Part shown: piece by piece, positions 26,147-34,145 of the stretch
How positions within the stretch are numbered: the stretch's first letter is position 1
How the letters are laid out: every line of letters starts with the position of its first letter
NCBI GenBank assembly: GCA_034679345.1
Contig: JAXDAY010000037.1
Coordinates: 1-64,000, forward strand
DNA length: 64,000 nucleotides
Direction: 5' to 3'
Source: JAXDAY01 sp034679345
GTDB taxonomy: Bacteria; Eisenbacteria; RBG-16-71-46; CAIMUX01; VGJL01
The notes under the pieces: model-generated
What the model saw: the letters and a program-made list of their open reading frames with translations, nothing else
What the model was told of the DNA's origin: nothing
Databases searched by the model: none
Program-made: the position numbers and the translations under genes

Positions 26147-28615
26147 ATGTGCGCGATGATCCTGTTCGGATTCCGAAATATATTCGAGCGCGGCTTCGGT
26201 ACGGTGCGCAGATCGTCAGCCGTCCGTGCTCGCGTTCTCAAACTCGGCGCCGTAGCGCTCGTCGCGGCGATCGCCGCATCCTGCCTCGGCCTGGCCCGCG
26301 ACGCGAGCGCCCAGGACTCCACCTGGGTGCCGCTGGACGCATCGCCACCGGGCACACCTGCCGAGGTCGCGGTTCTCCCGCCGTCCGACGGGGACTCGAC
26401 GCTGATCCGGGTCAACATCCATGGCTTCTGGACCATCGAGTGGACCGGACCCGATCAACGCGTCTACCAGAGGATCGCGGTCCCGGGGATGGCAAGCCTG
26501 AACGATCTGGGAAAGCCGGATCTTCCAGCGTTGCGGTTCCAGCTCGCGGTTCCGACGACCGCGCAGACCGTCCAGCTGCAGGCGTTCCGACCTTTGGAGA
26601 CCCGCCTCCTGGACGTGTCCCTGGTCGCTCCGCAGATCGTGCCGGATCAGGACGACCGCGGTAACTCAGAGCAATTCGTGCTCGATCAGGCCACCTACGG
26701 CCTGCAGGGCTTCTGGCCCGCATCGCAAGGGACGGCGAGCGCCGCCGTTCGGCCGATCTTGAGCCGGATCCCGGGGACGGCCGGAGTCTTGATCCCGATG
26801 CAATGGAACCCGGCCACCGGCCAGCTGCGGATCTTCAAGCGCGCCACCTGGGTCTACGAGCACGCCGGCAATGACATCGACTTCGCGCCGATGCCGATCG
26901 ACCGCGCGCTCCTGGCCGAGGACCTGATCGAAAACTGGGACGAGGTCGACGACGCCTTCGACATCGACACGATCAAGTTCCACTCGAATTTCCTCTTCAT
27001 CTGCCGGGAGGTCGCGCTGGAGACCATCCAACCGCTGATCGACCAGAAGAAGGCCCGCGGGTTCAACACCGAGGTGCGGTTCCTGGACGACATCGGCAAC
27101 TCCTGCTCCGCCATCCGCGCGGCCATCCAGGACTGGTACAATGGACCCGGCATCTTCTGGCGGTCGGACATGTACTGCCTGCTCGTCGGGGATAACAATG
27201 CGATCCCCCTCTGTTCCTCCCCAGCCCTGAACACTGTTTCCGGTTACTGGGGAAGCACCACCCGGACGGACGATCTCTACGCCTCGGTGGACGGGGACGA
27301 TCTCGAGGAGGAGATCTACCTGGGCCGCCTCTCCTACGACACGGTCCAGAACGACCTGGCGGATCTCGAATCCCAGGTGGATCGGATCTTGGAGTATGAG
27401 AACGGATCGGGCTACCTGGACGCCGATCAGGTCGGACTCGTGGCGCATCAGGACGCCTCCTACCAGGCCGCGCACGAGCTGGTCTGGGACTACTTGCCGC
27501 TGTTCTCAGACGATCCGCCGTATCTGATCGCGATCTACGGCGCCTATGGCCTCAGAAACGACGACATCAGCAACTCGGTCGAGAACGGCCTCGGGCTTCT
27601 CAGCTACCGCGGGGACGCGACGCACTATGGAGGGTCCACGACGCCTTGGGATTCCTGGCTCGAGTGGAACATCTGGGACGATTCCTACGAGGAATCCGAC
27701 GTGGCCGCTCTGGCCAACGCTCCGCGCACGCCGGTCGTCTGGTCCTTCGCGCCCTGGAACACCACCCTGGAAGACAACCAGACCATCGGGGAGACCTGGA
27801 TGTCCCAGGGCGAGGACGGAGCAGTCGCGTTCTACGGCTCGACCGACAACGGAGTCGCGATGGAGTCGGACTTCCTGGAGTGGAGCATGTTCTTCGCCGT
27901 GTACGCCCACGACTACACGACGATTTCGCATGCCATCGAGTGGTCCGAGAGCGACGTCCTGTCCGGATTCGGCAGCGACACGGCCTGGATGTACCTACTC
28001 CTGGGCGATCCCGACCTCAAGGTGCATCGTCGCTGGCTTGTCGATGCCTACGCGATGGACGCGCCACCGTTCCTGCTGAACTCCCCCGGTGAGTTTGCGG
28101 TCCGCGTGCGCGACATCTCCGGGGACCCCGTGCCGGGCGTCGTGGTGGCGGCCTGGAAGCCGGGCGCCGGTTCGGACGAGGTGCTCGACAACCGCTACAC
28201 GCAGACCGACGGGTGGGCTCGGGTGCCGGTGGCGCCGCAGACCGACGGGTGGTTGTACTACACGGTCCGGGATCGATCGGGGTTCTGCGTGTTTGACTCG
28301 GTTGAGGTGCGGGACGTCAGCGGGGTCGAGGGCGGGGCGCCGGTGGTCGAGCGCCCGTTGCTCAGCGCGCGCCCGTCAGTCACCTCCGCGATGACGAGGC
28401 TCCACCTGCGGCCCGCCGCCTTGGTGGAGGGGGTGATCCGGATCTGGGACGTGAGCGGCCGGCAGGTCCGGACCCTGACGGTGCCGCCGAGCGCCACGGA
28501 TATCACCTGGGACGGGCGGGACGAGCGCGGACGCAGGCTCCCCGCAGGCGTGTACATGGTCAAGCATGGCCTCGGCCCCGAGGCGCTCGTCACCACGGTT
28601 CACATCGTGCCGTAG
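26147..28615 (+). CDS. Peptidase C25 (gingipain-fold) family protein, likely inactive
   Basis: This 822-residue secreted protein has a long signal peptide (hydrophobic part ~33-50), an N-terminal prodomain-like region (GKPDLPALRFQLAVP), a C25-type catalytic-fold region (~280-620; FLFICREV, YCLLVGDNNAIPL, DDLYASVDGDD, EIYLGRLSY) and an FlgD/Ig-like C-terminus (IWDVSGRQVRTL, WDGRDERG). Active C25 enzymes carry His in a GHG motif and Cys about 40 residues later. Here the first motif reads YRGDATHYGG (H493 shifted) and the second WSFAPWN, with no Cys. It is therefore probably a pseudoenzyme or a strongly divergent member. ATG 26147 follows CAGGAGG. Confidence 0.82.
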   Translation: MCAMILFGFRNIFERGFGTVRRSSAVRARVLKLGAVALVAAIAASCLGLARDASAQDSTWVPLDASPPGTPAEVAVLPPSDGDSTLIRVNIHGFWTIEWTGPDQRVYQRIAVPGMASLNDLGKPDLPALRFQLAVPTTAQTVQLQAFRPLETRLLDVSLVAPQIVPDQDDRGNSEQFVLDQATYGLQGFWPASQGTASAAVRPILSRIPGTAGVLIPMQWNPATGQLRIFKRATWVYEHAGNDIDFAPMPIDRALLAEDLIENWDEVDDAFDIDTIKFHSNFLFICREVALETIQPLIDQKKARGFNTEVRFLDDIGNSCSAIRAAIQDWYNGPGIFWRSDMYCLLVGDNNAIPLCSSPALNTVSGYWGSTTRTDDLYASVDGDDLEEEIYLGRLSYDTVQNDLADLESQVDRILEYENGSGYLDADQVGLVAHQDASYQAAHELVWDYLPLFSDDPPYLIAIYGAYGLRNDDISNSVENGLGLLSYRGDATHYGGSTTPWDSWLEWNIWDDSYEESDVAALANAPRTPVVWSFAPWNTTLEDNQTIGETWMSQGEDGAVAFYGSTDNGVAMESDFLEWSMFFAVYAHDYTTISHAIEWSESDVLSGFGSDTAWMYLLLGDPDLKVHRRWLVDAYAMDAPPFLLNSPGEFAVRVRDISGDPVPGVVVAAWKPGAGSDEVLDNRYTQTDGWARVPVAPQTDGWLYYTVRDRSGFCVFDSVEVRDVSGVEGGAPVVERPLLSARPSVTSAMTRLHLRPAALVEGVIRIWDVSGRQVRTLTVPPSATDITWDGRDERGRRLPAGVYMVKHGLGPEALVTTVHIVP

Positions 28616-28784
28616 ATGGTCTCGTCTCGTTGGGCGGTCAGGAGCACGTCGAGGAGATCGATGGTTCGCTCCGGCTTCGGCGGGACCAAGACATCTTGAG
28701 TTCGAGCAGCCATGGCGGTGCAGGGGGCTTGTCGTTCGAGCCCCGTAAGCCCGGAAGGGACGCTCGAGCTTCCCCGATGCCGGA

Positions 28785-28812
28785 TTGCGCGGCCCTCGGT
28801 GAACGGATAAAC
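28785..28812 (+). promoter_or_regulatory. Candidate promoter for the fluoride riboswitch-crcB unit
   Basis: TTGCGC (28785-28790) and ATAAAC (28807-28812) are separated by 16 bases and sit immediately upstream of the riboswitch, where a sigma-70-type promoter is expected. The match is partial and the promoter preferences of this organism are unknown. Confidence 0.35.
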
Positions 28813-28820
28813 TTCGGCAG

Positions 28821-28876
28821 TCAGGCGATGGAGTTCGCCTTGAACCGCCCGGAACGGGCTGATGACTCCTGCCAGT
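28821..28876 (+). ncRNA. Fluoride riboswitch (crcB RNA motif)
   Basis: The sequence carries the conserved elements of the crcB motif in order: GGCGATGG, a stem closed by TTCGCC, the AACCGCCC strand, a short GGAA loop, and GGGCTGATGACTCCTGCC. GGCGAT pairs with TCGCC, CCGCCC/CGGGC forms the second helix, and GCTGATG with CTCCT is the hallmark 3' core. It lies 55 bases before crcB. Fluoride binding to such RNAs turns on downstream expression, usually by preventing termination or exposing the RBS. A GGGGTC...GGGCCCCC stretch after it (28885-28911) might contribute to an expression platform. Confidence 0.93.
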
Positions 28877-28931
28877 AACCGGTAGGGGTCATTCTGTCTC
28901 GGGCCCCCGCCTCTAGGATGGTCACGTCGGA

Positions 28932-29330
28932 ATGGGGGTCTTCGTGGGACGGATGCTCCTCATTGGATTCGCAGGGCTGGTCGGCACGCTGTTACGCTAC
29001 GGCATCGGCGGCGCACTCACGCGCGTCAAAGTGGGCGCCTCCTTTCCGTATGAGACATTGGTCATCAACGTGGCTGGCTGTCTGGCCATCGGTGCGCTCG
29101 CGGGCCTGGCGGAGTCTCGAGGGATTCTCAGCGGGACCAGTCGGGCGGTGGTCTTCATAGGTCTGCTCGGGGGATTCACCACGTTCTCGTCGTTTGGGTA
29201 CGAAACATTTCAGCTGGTCCGAGCGGGTCAGGTGGTGACCGCCGCCTTCTCTGTCACCCTCCAGATCTTCCTGGGGCTTTCCGCGGTCTGGGCTGGGGAC
29301 GCAGGCGTCCGCGCGCTATGGGGGAGATGA
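28932..29330 (+). CDS. crcB: Fluoride exporter CrcB/Fluc
   Basis: This 132-residue membrane protein has four predicted helices. Family motifs are GTLLRYGIGG, the central NVAGCLAIG (Asn of the pore), and GLLGGFTTFSSFGYET with the paired Phe and polar track that line the fluoride pores. Fluc channels act as antiparallel dimers to expel fluoride. Size is normal. ATG 28932 is used; GTG 28944 and ATG 28953 are possible alternatives because no strong RBS distinguishes them. The upstream fluoride riboswitch predicts induction by fluoride. Confidence 0.95.
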   Translation: MGVFVGRMLLIGFAGLVGTLLRYGIGGALTRVKVGASFPYETLVINVAGCLAIGALAGLAESRGILSGTSRAVVFIGLLGGFTTFSSFGYETFQLVRAGQVVTAAFSVTLQIFLGLSAVWAGDAGVRALWGR

Positions 29331-29331
29331 G

Positions 29332-29688
29332 ATGACACTTCCGGAAGAAGGGTGTCTCCTGAGGGTCTTCATCGGGGAGAGCGACAGACACGACGGAAAG
29401 CCGCTGTATGAATGGCTGGTTCTCCAAGCCAGAGGGCAGGGATTAGCGGGAGCGACCGTCCTCCGCGGGATTGAGGGGTTCGGCGCGCACAGCCGGCTCC
29501 ATACGGCCAAGATCCTGAGGCTGTCGGAGGATATGCCGATCGTGCTGGAGATCGTCGACACCAGAGAAAAGATCGACGCCTTCCTGCCAACAGTGGACGA
29601 GTCCGTTGGAGAAGGTCTTGTGACGCTGGAGAAGGTGGCCGTTCGGTTCTACCGGGCTGGGGCTGGATCGGGAAGCTTCGGGCAGTAG
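29332..29688 (+). CDS. DUF190 family protein, CrcB partner
   Basis: This 118-residue soluble protein has the DUF190 pattern: G-x-L-L-R-V-F-I-G-E-S-D, K-P-L-Y-E-W-L-V-L-x-A, GLAGATVLRGIEGFG, and a second half with PIVLEIVDTREKIDAFLP. The fold is ferredoxin/PII-like. It starts one base after the crcB stop, so it is co-transcribed and under the fluoride riboswitch. DUF190 genes often neighbour crcB in bacteria. Its role is not known; regulating or stabilising the channel is a reasonable guess. Confidence 0.9.
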   Translation: MTLPEEGCLLRVFIGESDRHDGKPLYEWLVLQARGQGLAGATVLRGIEGFGAHSRLHTAKILRLSEDMPIVLEIVDTREKIDAFLPTVDESVGEGLVTLEKVAVRFYRAGAGSGSFGQ

Positions 29689-30165
29689 CCGAAACGGCTG
29701 CCCGAGCCCTCCCTTCTCTCACCCGACGGCACCGTCTGATGGTCGCATCCCGCCGTGGGTGGTCGTCAATACTCGAAGCGGTGGTTGCCTTCCGTCGTCA
29801 AGACGCCGGTCGTCGTGGGTCGATACCATCGCTGCAACGGCGAGAACTTCATCGCTCGCTCACGAGAATCGGGATCGACGGGGAAGTCAAGCGCACGTGA
29901 TCCTCATGCCAGATACGCAGGACAACTGTGGTCTCTCACGCACGCTTGCCTTCGACTCGGAATCGCCAGGGCCGGTCGAGGACTGGCCGAAGCGCAGCGA
30001 TGCTGGTATCCGCCACCGCCCATGTCAACCGGTTCTCCCGGCACGTGTCTGCCACTGCAAAGGTCGTGTCATCGGGCCTGAGGAACAGCAAGTCCATCTC
30101 GTGACTGGAGGCGCCGGGAGCGGGCCGCACTTCATTGCCGTGGAGCCAGAGGAATCGTCCGCGGG
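29689..30165. other. 477-base region without a confident gene
   Basis: The region separates the fluoride unit from the converging C10 protease operon. A minus-strand open frame at 29936-30130 (64 codons, including RPVLDRPWRFRVEGKRA) has somewhat protein-like composition but no RBS and no recognised family. It may be a decayed 3' extension of the protease operon. No clear terminator hairpin was found on either side. Confidence 0.4.
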
Positions 30166-31788
30166 TTAGTACGCCCGCCGCAGCGTCACGTCCTTACCCC
30201 GTAACGTCAGCGGCCGGTCGACGATGAGGGTGGGGGCCGCGAATGTGTTGTCCGATGCGGCCCTGAAGATGATGGTTGTCCCGTCGGTCACATCGGCCAG
30301 GGCCTCCTCGATCCCTCCATACGGATCGTCGGGAGTCCCGTCGCCGGACCCCTCGTTCCCGACGAAACCCACGAACTGCTGGGGGGCGAGGTACTCCACA
30401 TAGACCTGGCCGTCGGGCCATGATTCATCGATCGAGTACCAGCCATCATCGCCGCCCACGTATCCCCATCCGTTGTTGATGCGGAACTGCCGATCGGGAT
30501 CGGTCGCCGCGTTGTAGCCGAAGGCGACGAAGCTATGCCCGCTGCCGGCCATCCAGACCGGTCGTAGCCATTGGATCTCCGTCGTGATCCCCTCGGCATC
30601 ACTTGGCTCCACGCGCGCGTCGAAGTCGTAGCCGAAGTGGCGCGTCGCACCGAAAACACCATTGTCCATCGTGGCCGATGAGCCGTAGACGCCCCACTCC
30701 ATGCTCATGGAAACCCCCAGGTGGAAGCAGATCTCCGCCACCTCGGCGTCGCCCGGGCTGTCGGGTGGATCCTCATGATCATCCATCAGATCGCTCCACG
30801 TGTAGAGGGTGCCGCCGAAGTTGGCGGCCTGCTGCGCGACCCCCGGCGTCAGGTTGTCATAGAGCGTCTGGAGGGTGGCCCTGTAAGTCTCGTTCTCCGC
30901 GCTGTCGACGTACGCGGGCTCGAGGGCGCGCTCCCTTCTCACGGACCAGTCCCAGTAGCCATGGACCTTCAGGCGTCCCCCGTATTCGGATGTCCAGCGC
31001 AGCCGGTCCGTGGCCCATCCGTTATCGTGGATTCCCGGGTCGAAGGAGAGGGGCGCCTGGAGCCACGCGTCCGAATAGCGGAAGTCGTAGGGCCACTCTC
31101 TGCTCCCGTCTCCGATCGGCGGCCACTTCCAGAAGTACATGATCTGCGCCGCGGCCGTCGCCACGCAGCCCACGACGGTGTGCTCATCGGTGTCCGGCGT
31201 CAGGATGGGAGTCTGATCGTTGTACGGGGAGTGCTGATCCCACAGGGCCGTGAGACCGAGCACCATCATCATCGGATCCTCGTACCGATCCGATCGATCC
31301 ATCCGTGCCGGCCTTCGCCCCGCGATCAGGTCCCGCCAGAACTCGACCCGCTCGGCCAACCGCGCCGCCCTTGCCTCCAGGTCGGGCTGCCCGGCCCTCG
31401 TCCATTCCCGTTGCCGGCGGGTCACGCCCGCCACGAGGCCCAGCATCCCCGCTTGATCCGTGTTATGACGATCGAAGATGCCGTGCGGGCTGTAGTAGGA
31501 GACGGGCAGGAGCTGGTCGTTCGGCCCGCAGAGGCAGTAGCCTCCGCCGCTCAGACGGACGATGTAGACCAGGACGTCTCCCCTCTCGGGATACTGTTCC
31601 ACGCTCTCCACGACGGCGTCGGGCCGCGCATCCGCCGTCACCAGGCGCACCCATGTCTGCGCCGCCGCGCTCACCTCTTCCGGGAGGAGCTCCCGCGCGG
31701 AGGCGGCGCCTTGCGCGGGGTCGATGGCGCCGAGGCCCACGAGGACCAGGACGCCCGTGAAGGTTCTCCGCATCCGGTGCAGGTTCAT
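30166..31788 (-). CDS. Secreted C10 (streptopain-like) cysteine protease
   Basis: This 540-residue protein has a signal peptide (~1-30), an N-terminal propeptide-type domain (TWVRLVTADARPD..., ~40-110) and a papain-like C10 domain. Catalytic Cys208 lies in VVGCVATAAAQIM, His418 in GSGHSFVAFGY and the supporting Trp441 in NNGWG. The last ~70 residues (GSGDGTPDDPYGGIEEALAD, then LIVDRPLTLRG) look like the first turns of a right-handed beta-helix that ends prematurely, as in its paralogue at 34146. It is the last gene of a four-gene operon, 13 nt after the fibre gene, with RBS GGAGGTGCGCG. It has no FlgD/Ig-like tail. Confidence 0.92.
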   Translation of the reverse strand: MNLHRMRRTFTGVLVLVGLGAIDPAQGAASARELLPEEVSAAAQTWVRLVTADARPDAVVESVEQYPERGDVLVYIVRLSGGGYCLCGPNDQLLPVSYYSPHGIFDRHNTDQAGMLGLVAGVTRRQREWTRAGQPDLEARAARLAERVEFWRDLIAGRRPARMDRSDRYEDPMMMVLGLTALWDQHSPYNDQTPILTPDTDEHTVVGCVATAAAQIMYFWKWPPIGDGSREWPYDFRYSDAWLQAPLSFDPGIHDNGWATDRLRWTSEYGGRLKVHGYWDWSVRRERALEPAYVDSAENETYRATLQTLYDNLTPGVAQQAANFGGTLYTWSDLMDDHEDPPDSPGDAEVAEICFHLGVSMSMEWGVYGSSATMDNGVFGATRHFGYDFDARVEPSDAEGITTEIQWLRPVWMAGSGHSFVAFGYNAATDPDRQFRINNGWGYVGGDDGWYSIDESWPDGQVYVEYLAPQQFVGFVGNEGSGDGTPDDPYGGIEEALADVTDGTTIIFRAASDNTFAAPTLIVDRPLTLRGKDVTLRRAY

Positions 31789-31801
31789 CGCGCACCTCCT
31801 G

Positions 31802-33547
31802 CTACTGGAGAGCGACCAGCACCAGGACGAGCCCGCGCCCGGCGGAAAGGGACCCCATCGCCTTGCCGAGGACGGCTCCCTGTGCGCGCGAGAAGTCCGT
31901 CACCTTCATCGCGTGTCCCGGCGTGGGCGATGTCGTCAGGAGATCTCCGGGCGCGATCGCGGCGTAGGTTGCATCCACCCAGCAGTATACGCGGCCCGTG
32001 AGGGCGATCGGATGCTCACCATCCGCCGTGGAGCCCTCCTGCCTCATGACCAGGCCCGCCTTGACGTCGTTGGCGCCGCTCACGATGCCCGCGACGCCGC
32101 GATCGTAGGGCTCGTCGGCGACCGCCAGTCGGCCTTCGTGATCCGGGTCGATCGCCACGACCATCCCGGGCGCGACCCCCATCCCTTCGCCGGAAGCTAC
32201 GTCGAAGGGCTCCGCGATATCGGCGCCGCCGGTCAGCTTGAGAACCTCGCACTGGACCGTGCCGATCACGTCGAGTTTCTCCGCCGGATTGATGGTCCCG
32301 ATCCCCACGTCGCCGTCGCCCAGGTACAGCTTGCCCCAGGCCTGTCCGGTCCGGTCATAGACCTGAATCAGGCCGGTGTTGTCGGATGGCCTGTAGACCA
32401 TCTCCATCCCCTCACCCGTGGTGGGGTAGCTGGAGGCGCCGTAGTTCAACCCCTGGATGCGCAACCCATCGCTCACCTCGAAGCGAACCTCGGGGTTGGA
32501 CATTCCGATGCCCACGTTCGCTTCCGGCCCTCCCACGAACAGGGTCGGGGTCGTCGTGTTGAACCCGATCATCAGCGAGTTTTCAATGTGGTTCTCGAGC
32601 CGGTTGCTGGAGTCGATCCCGATGCCGATGACCATGCTGTTCGCCGCGCCCGCCGTGGCGAGCCGTCCCAGCACCGCCGAGTTGTCGCCGTTGGCCATGG
32701 CGAACCAACCCAGGGCGGTCGAGGCATAACCGGTCGCATGGGCATCGCGCCCGAATGCCGTCGCGTGGTCGTCGGTCGCCTTGACATTCAACCCCATCGC
32801 CGTGGAATAGGTGCCGATACTCTCGGGCGCCCAGTAGAGGCCGGTCGCGTCACGCCCGGCGCGCAAAGACATCTTCGTCTTGTCCCAAAGCAGGCGGCTG
32901 CCGGTCGAGGCGCCGTAGAGATTGACGTCGAACCCGCTTCCGTCCGCGCCCGCGTTGAGCGTGCCGCGCACGTCGAGCTTCGTCGTCGGCGTCGTGGTGC
33001 CGACGCCGACGTTGCCGGCGTTGTCGACATAGACGACGTCAACTGGATTGCCGTCCGCGGCGTCGAGCGAGTGGTTGTCCCCCGTTCCACCCACGTCGTC
33101 CACGCCGTCGGCGAAACCGGCGGGCATGGAGCGGATGTTGACCCAGTCGATGGCGAGCGCGGAGTCGGCGACCATCCCGTGGTAGGCGTATGGAACCGCG
33201 GTGATGCGCGTGCGCGGGGCGATCTCGGGGTTGGATCCGACGGTGATCCCCAGCCAGCGCTCCGGGAAGCGAAAGACGGTGTATGTCAGAGGGGCGATCT
33301 CCCCGAGGATCACGTTGAAGATCCCCCCGCTGACCACGACGTTCTGGTGGATCTCGGTCCACGCGGAATAGGGCGCGCCCTGGGCCGTGTAGATCTTGAA
33401 CGTGATGTCGTACGTGCCCTCCAGCGGCACGCCCTGCAGGTCCGTGAGCGCGCCTTGGTAGTTGACGAGCAGAGGCACCTCCGCGGTCGCGCTTCCGGCC
33501 GCCAGCGCAAGGAGGGTCACCAACCAGAGTCTGAGCAACCAAGTCAT
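31802..33547 (-). CDS. Secreted fibre protein with YadA-like head repeats
   Basis: This 581-residue protein has a signal peptide (1-22), an N-terminal beta domain (LLVNYQGALTDLQG), G-V-G-T-x-x-P-x-x-K-L-D-V segments as in tail-fibre proteins, and a run of YadA-head-type repeats (~245-300; STAMGLNVKATDDHATAFG, ASTALGWFAMANGDNSAVLG). The C-terminal ~140 residues (GGADIAEPFDVASGEG to GLVLVLVALQ) form a conserved domain found at the end of many bacterial fibre-like proteins, possibly related to peptidase-G2/IMC autocleavage domains. A trimeric fibre is the most likely form. It has no outer-membrane anchor or FlgD tail. It sits between protease genes in a tight operon. Confidence 0.85.
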   Translation of the reverse strand: MTWLLRLWLVTLLALAAGSATAEVPLLVNYQGALTDLQGVPLEGTYDITFKIYTAQGAPYSAWTEIHQNVVVSGGIFNVILGEIAPLTYTVFRFPERWLGITVGSNPEIAPRTRITAVPYAYHGMVADSALAIDWVNIRSMPAGFADGVDDVGGTGDNHSLDAADGNPVDVVYVDNAGNVGVGTTTPTTKLDVRGTLNAGADGSGFDVNLYGASTGSRLLWDKTKMSLRAGRDATGLYWAPESIGTYSTAMGLNVKATDDHATAFGRDAHATGYASTALGWFAMANGDNSAVLGRLATAGAANSMVIGIGIDSSNRLENHIENSLMIGFNTTTPTLFVGGPEANVGIGMSNPEVRFEVSDGLRIQGLNYGASSYPTTGEGMEMVYRPSDNTGLIQVYDRTGQAWGKLYLGDGDVGIGTINPAEKLDVIGTVQCEVLKLTGGADIAEPFDVASGEGMGVAPGMVVAIDPDHEGRLAVADEPYDRGVAGIVSGANDVKAGLVMRQEGSTADGEHPIALTGRVYCWVDATYAAIAPGDLLTTSPTPGHAMKVTDFSRAQGAVLGKAMGSLSAGRGLVLVLVALQ

Positions 33548-33557
33548 CTCACACCCC

Positions 33558-34139
33558 CTATTTCACCAGCACCATCTTCTTGACGGCGCGAAAGTCAGCC
33601 ATGCTCAACCGGCAGAAGTACAAGCCGGCCGCGACACTGCCTCCCCGATCGTCCCGACCGTCCCATGCGACGCGATGGAATCCGGCGACCACCGTCTGCC
33701 GGACGAGGGTCCGCACCCGAGCCCCTCGGATGTTGTAGATGCTGAGATCCACGGGACCCGGCCTGGCGCAGGAGAAGGCGATCACCGTCGGCAGCAGGAG
33801 CGGATTCGCGAAGCTCTGCTGGAGGCGGTTCGTCAGCACTGGCGGAACGTCGACGCCCGATGGAAGGCCACCATATCCGGCCGCTCCCCAGAATCCGGCG
33901 ATGTGGTTGACGTCTCCCCCCGTGCCCAACCCGATCGGTTGCGGTTGACCGAGCGTGCCGTTCGACACGATGGCGGTGGTCTGACCCCGCGCCCCCGAAG
34001 CGCCGATGACCCCGGCGCGCAGCAGATACGTTGTCCTGTCATCCCCCCTGGCCTCAGTGCTCCACATCAGGGAATCCGTCGCGGAGATCGCGCACAGGAG
34101 CGCAAGACAACATGCGGTCAGGCGAAGGCTCTTCTTCAT
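33558..34139 (-). CDS. Small secreted protein with FlgD/Ig-like tail
   Basis: This 193-residue protein has a signal peptide (MKKSLRLTACCLALLCAISA). A short Gly-rich segment (LGQPQPIGLGTGGDV, HIAGFWGA) of a type common at the N-terminus of secreted FCB-type proteins leads directly to an Ig-like sorting domain (IYNIRGARVRTLV, AWDGRDDRGG, GLYFCRLS). The RBS AGGGAG lies inside the stop region of the upstream C10 gene (6 nt gap), and the fibre gene follows after 10 nt. It may anchor or chaperone the other operon products. It is essentially a sorting domain with a minimal head. Confidence 0.82.
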   Translation of the reverse strand: MKKSLRLTACCLALLCAISATDSLMWSTEARGDDRTTYLLRAGVIGASGARGQTTAIVSNGTLGQPQPIGLGTGGDVNHIAGFWGAAGYGGLPSGVDVPPVLTNRLQQSFANPLLLPTVIAFSCARPGPVDLSIYNIRGARVRTLVRQTVVAGFHRVAWDGRDDRGGSVAAGLYFCRLSMADFRAVKKMVLVK

Positions 34140-34145
34140 ATCGCA

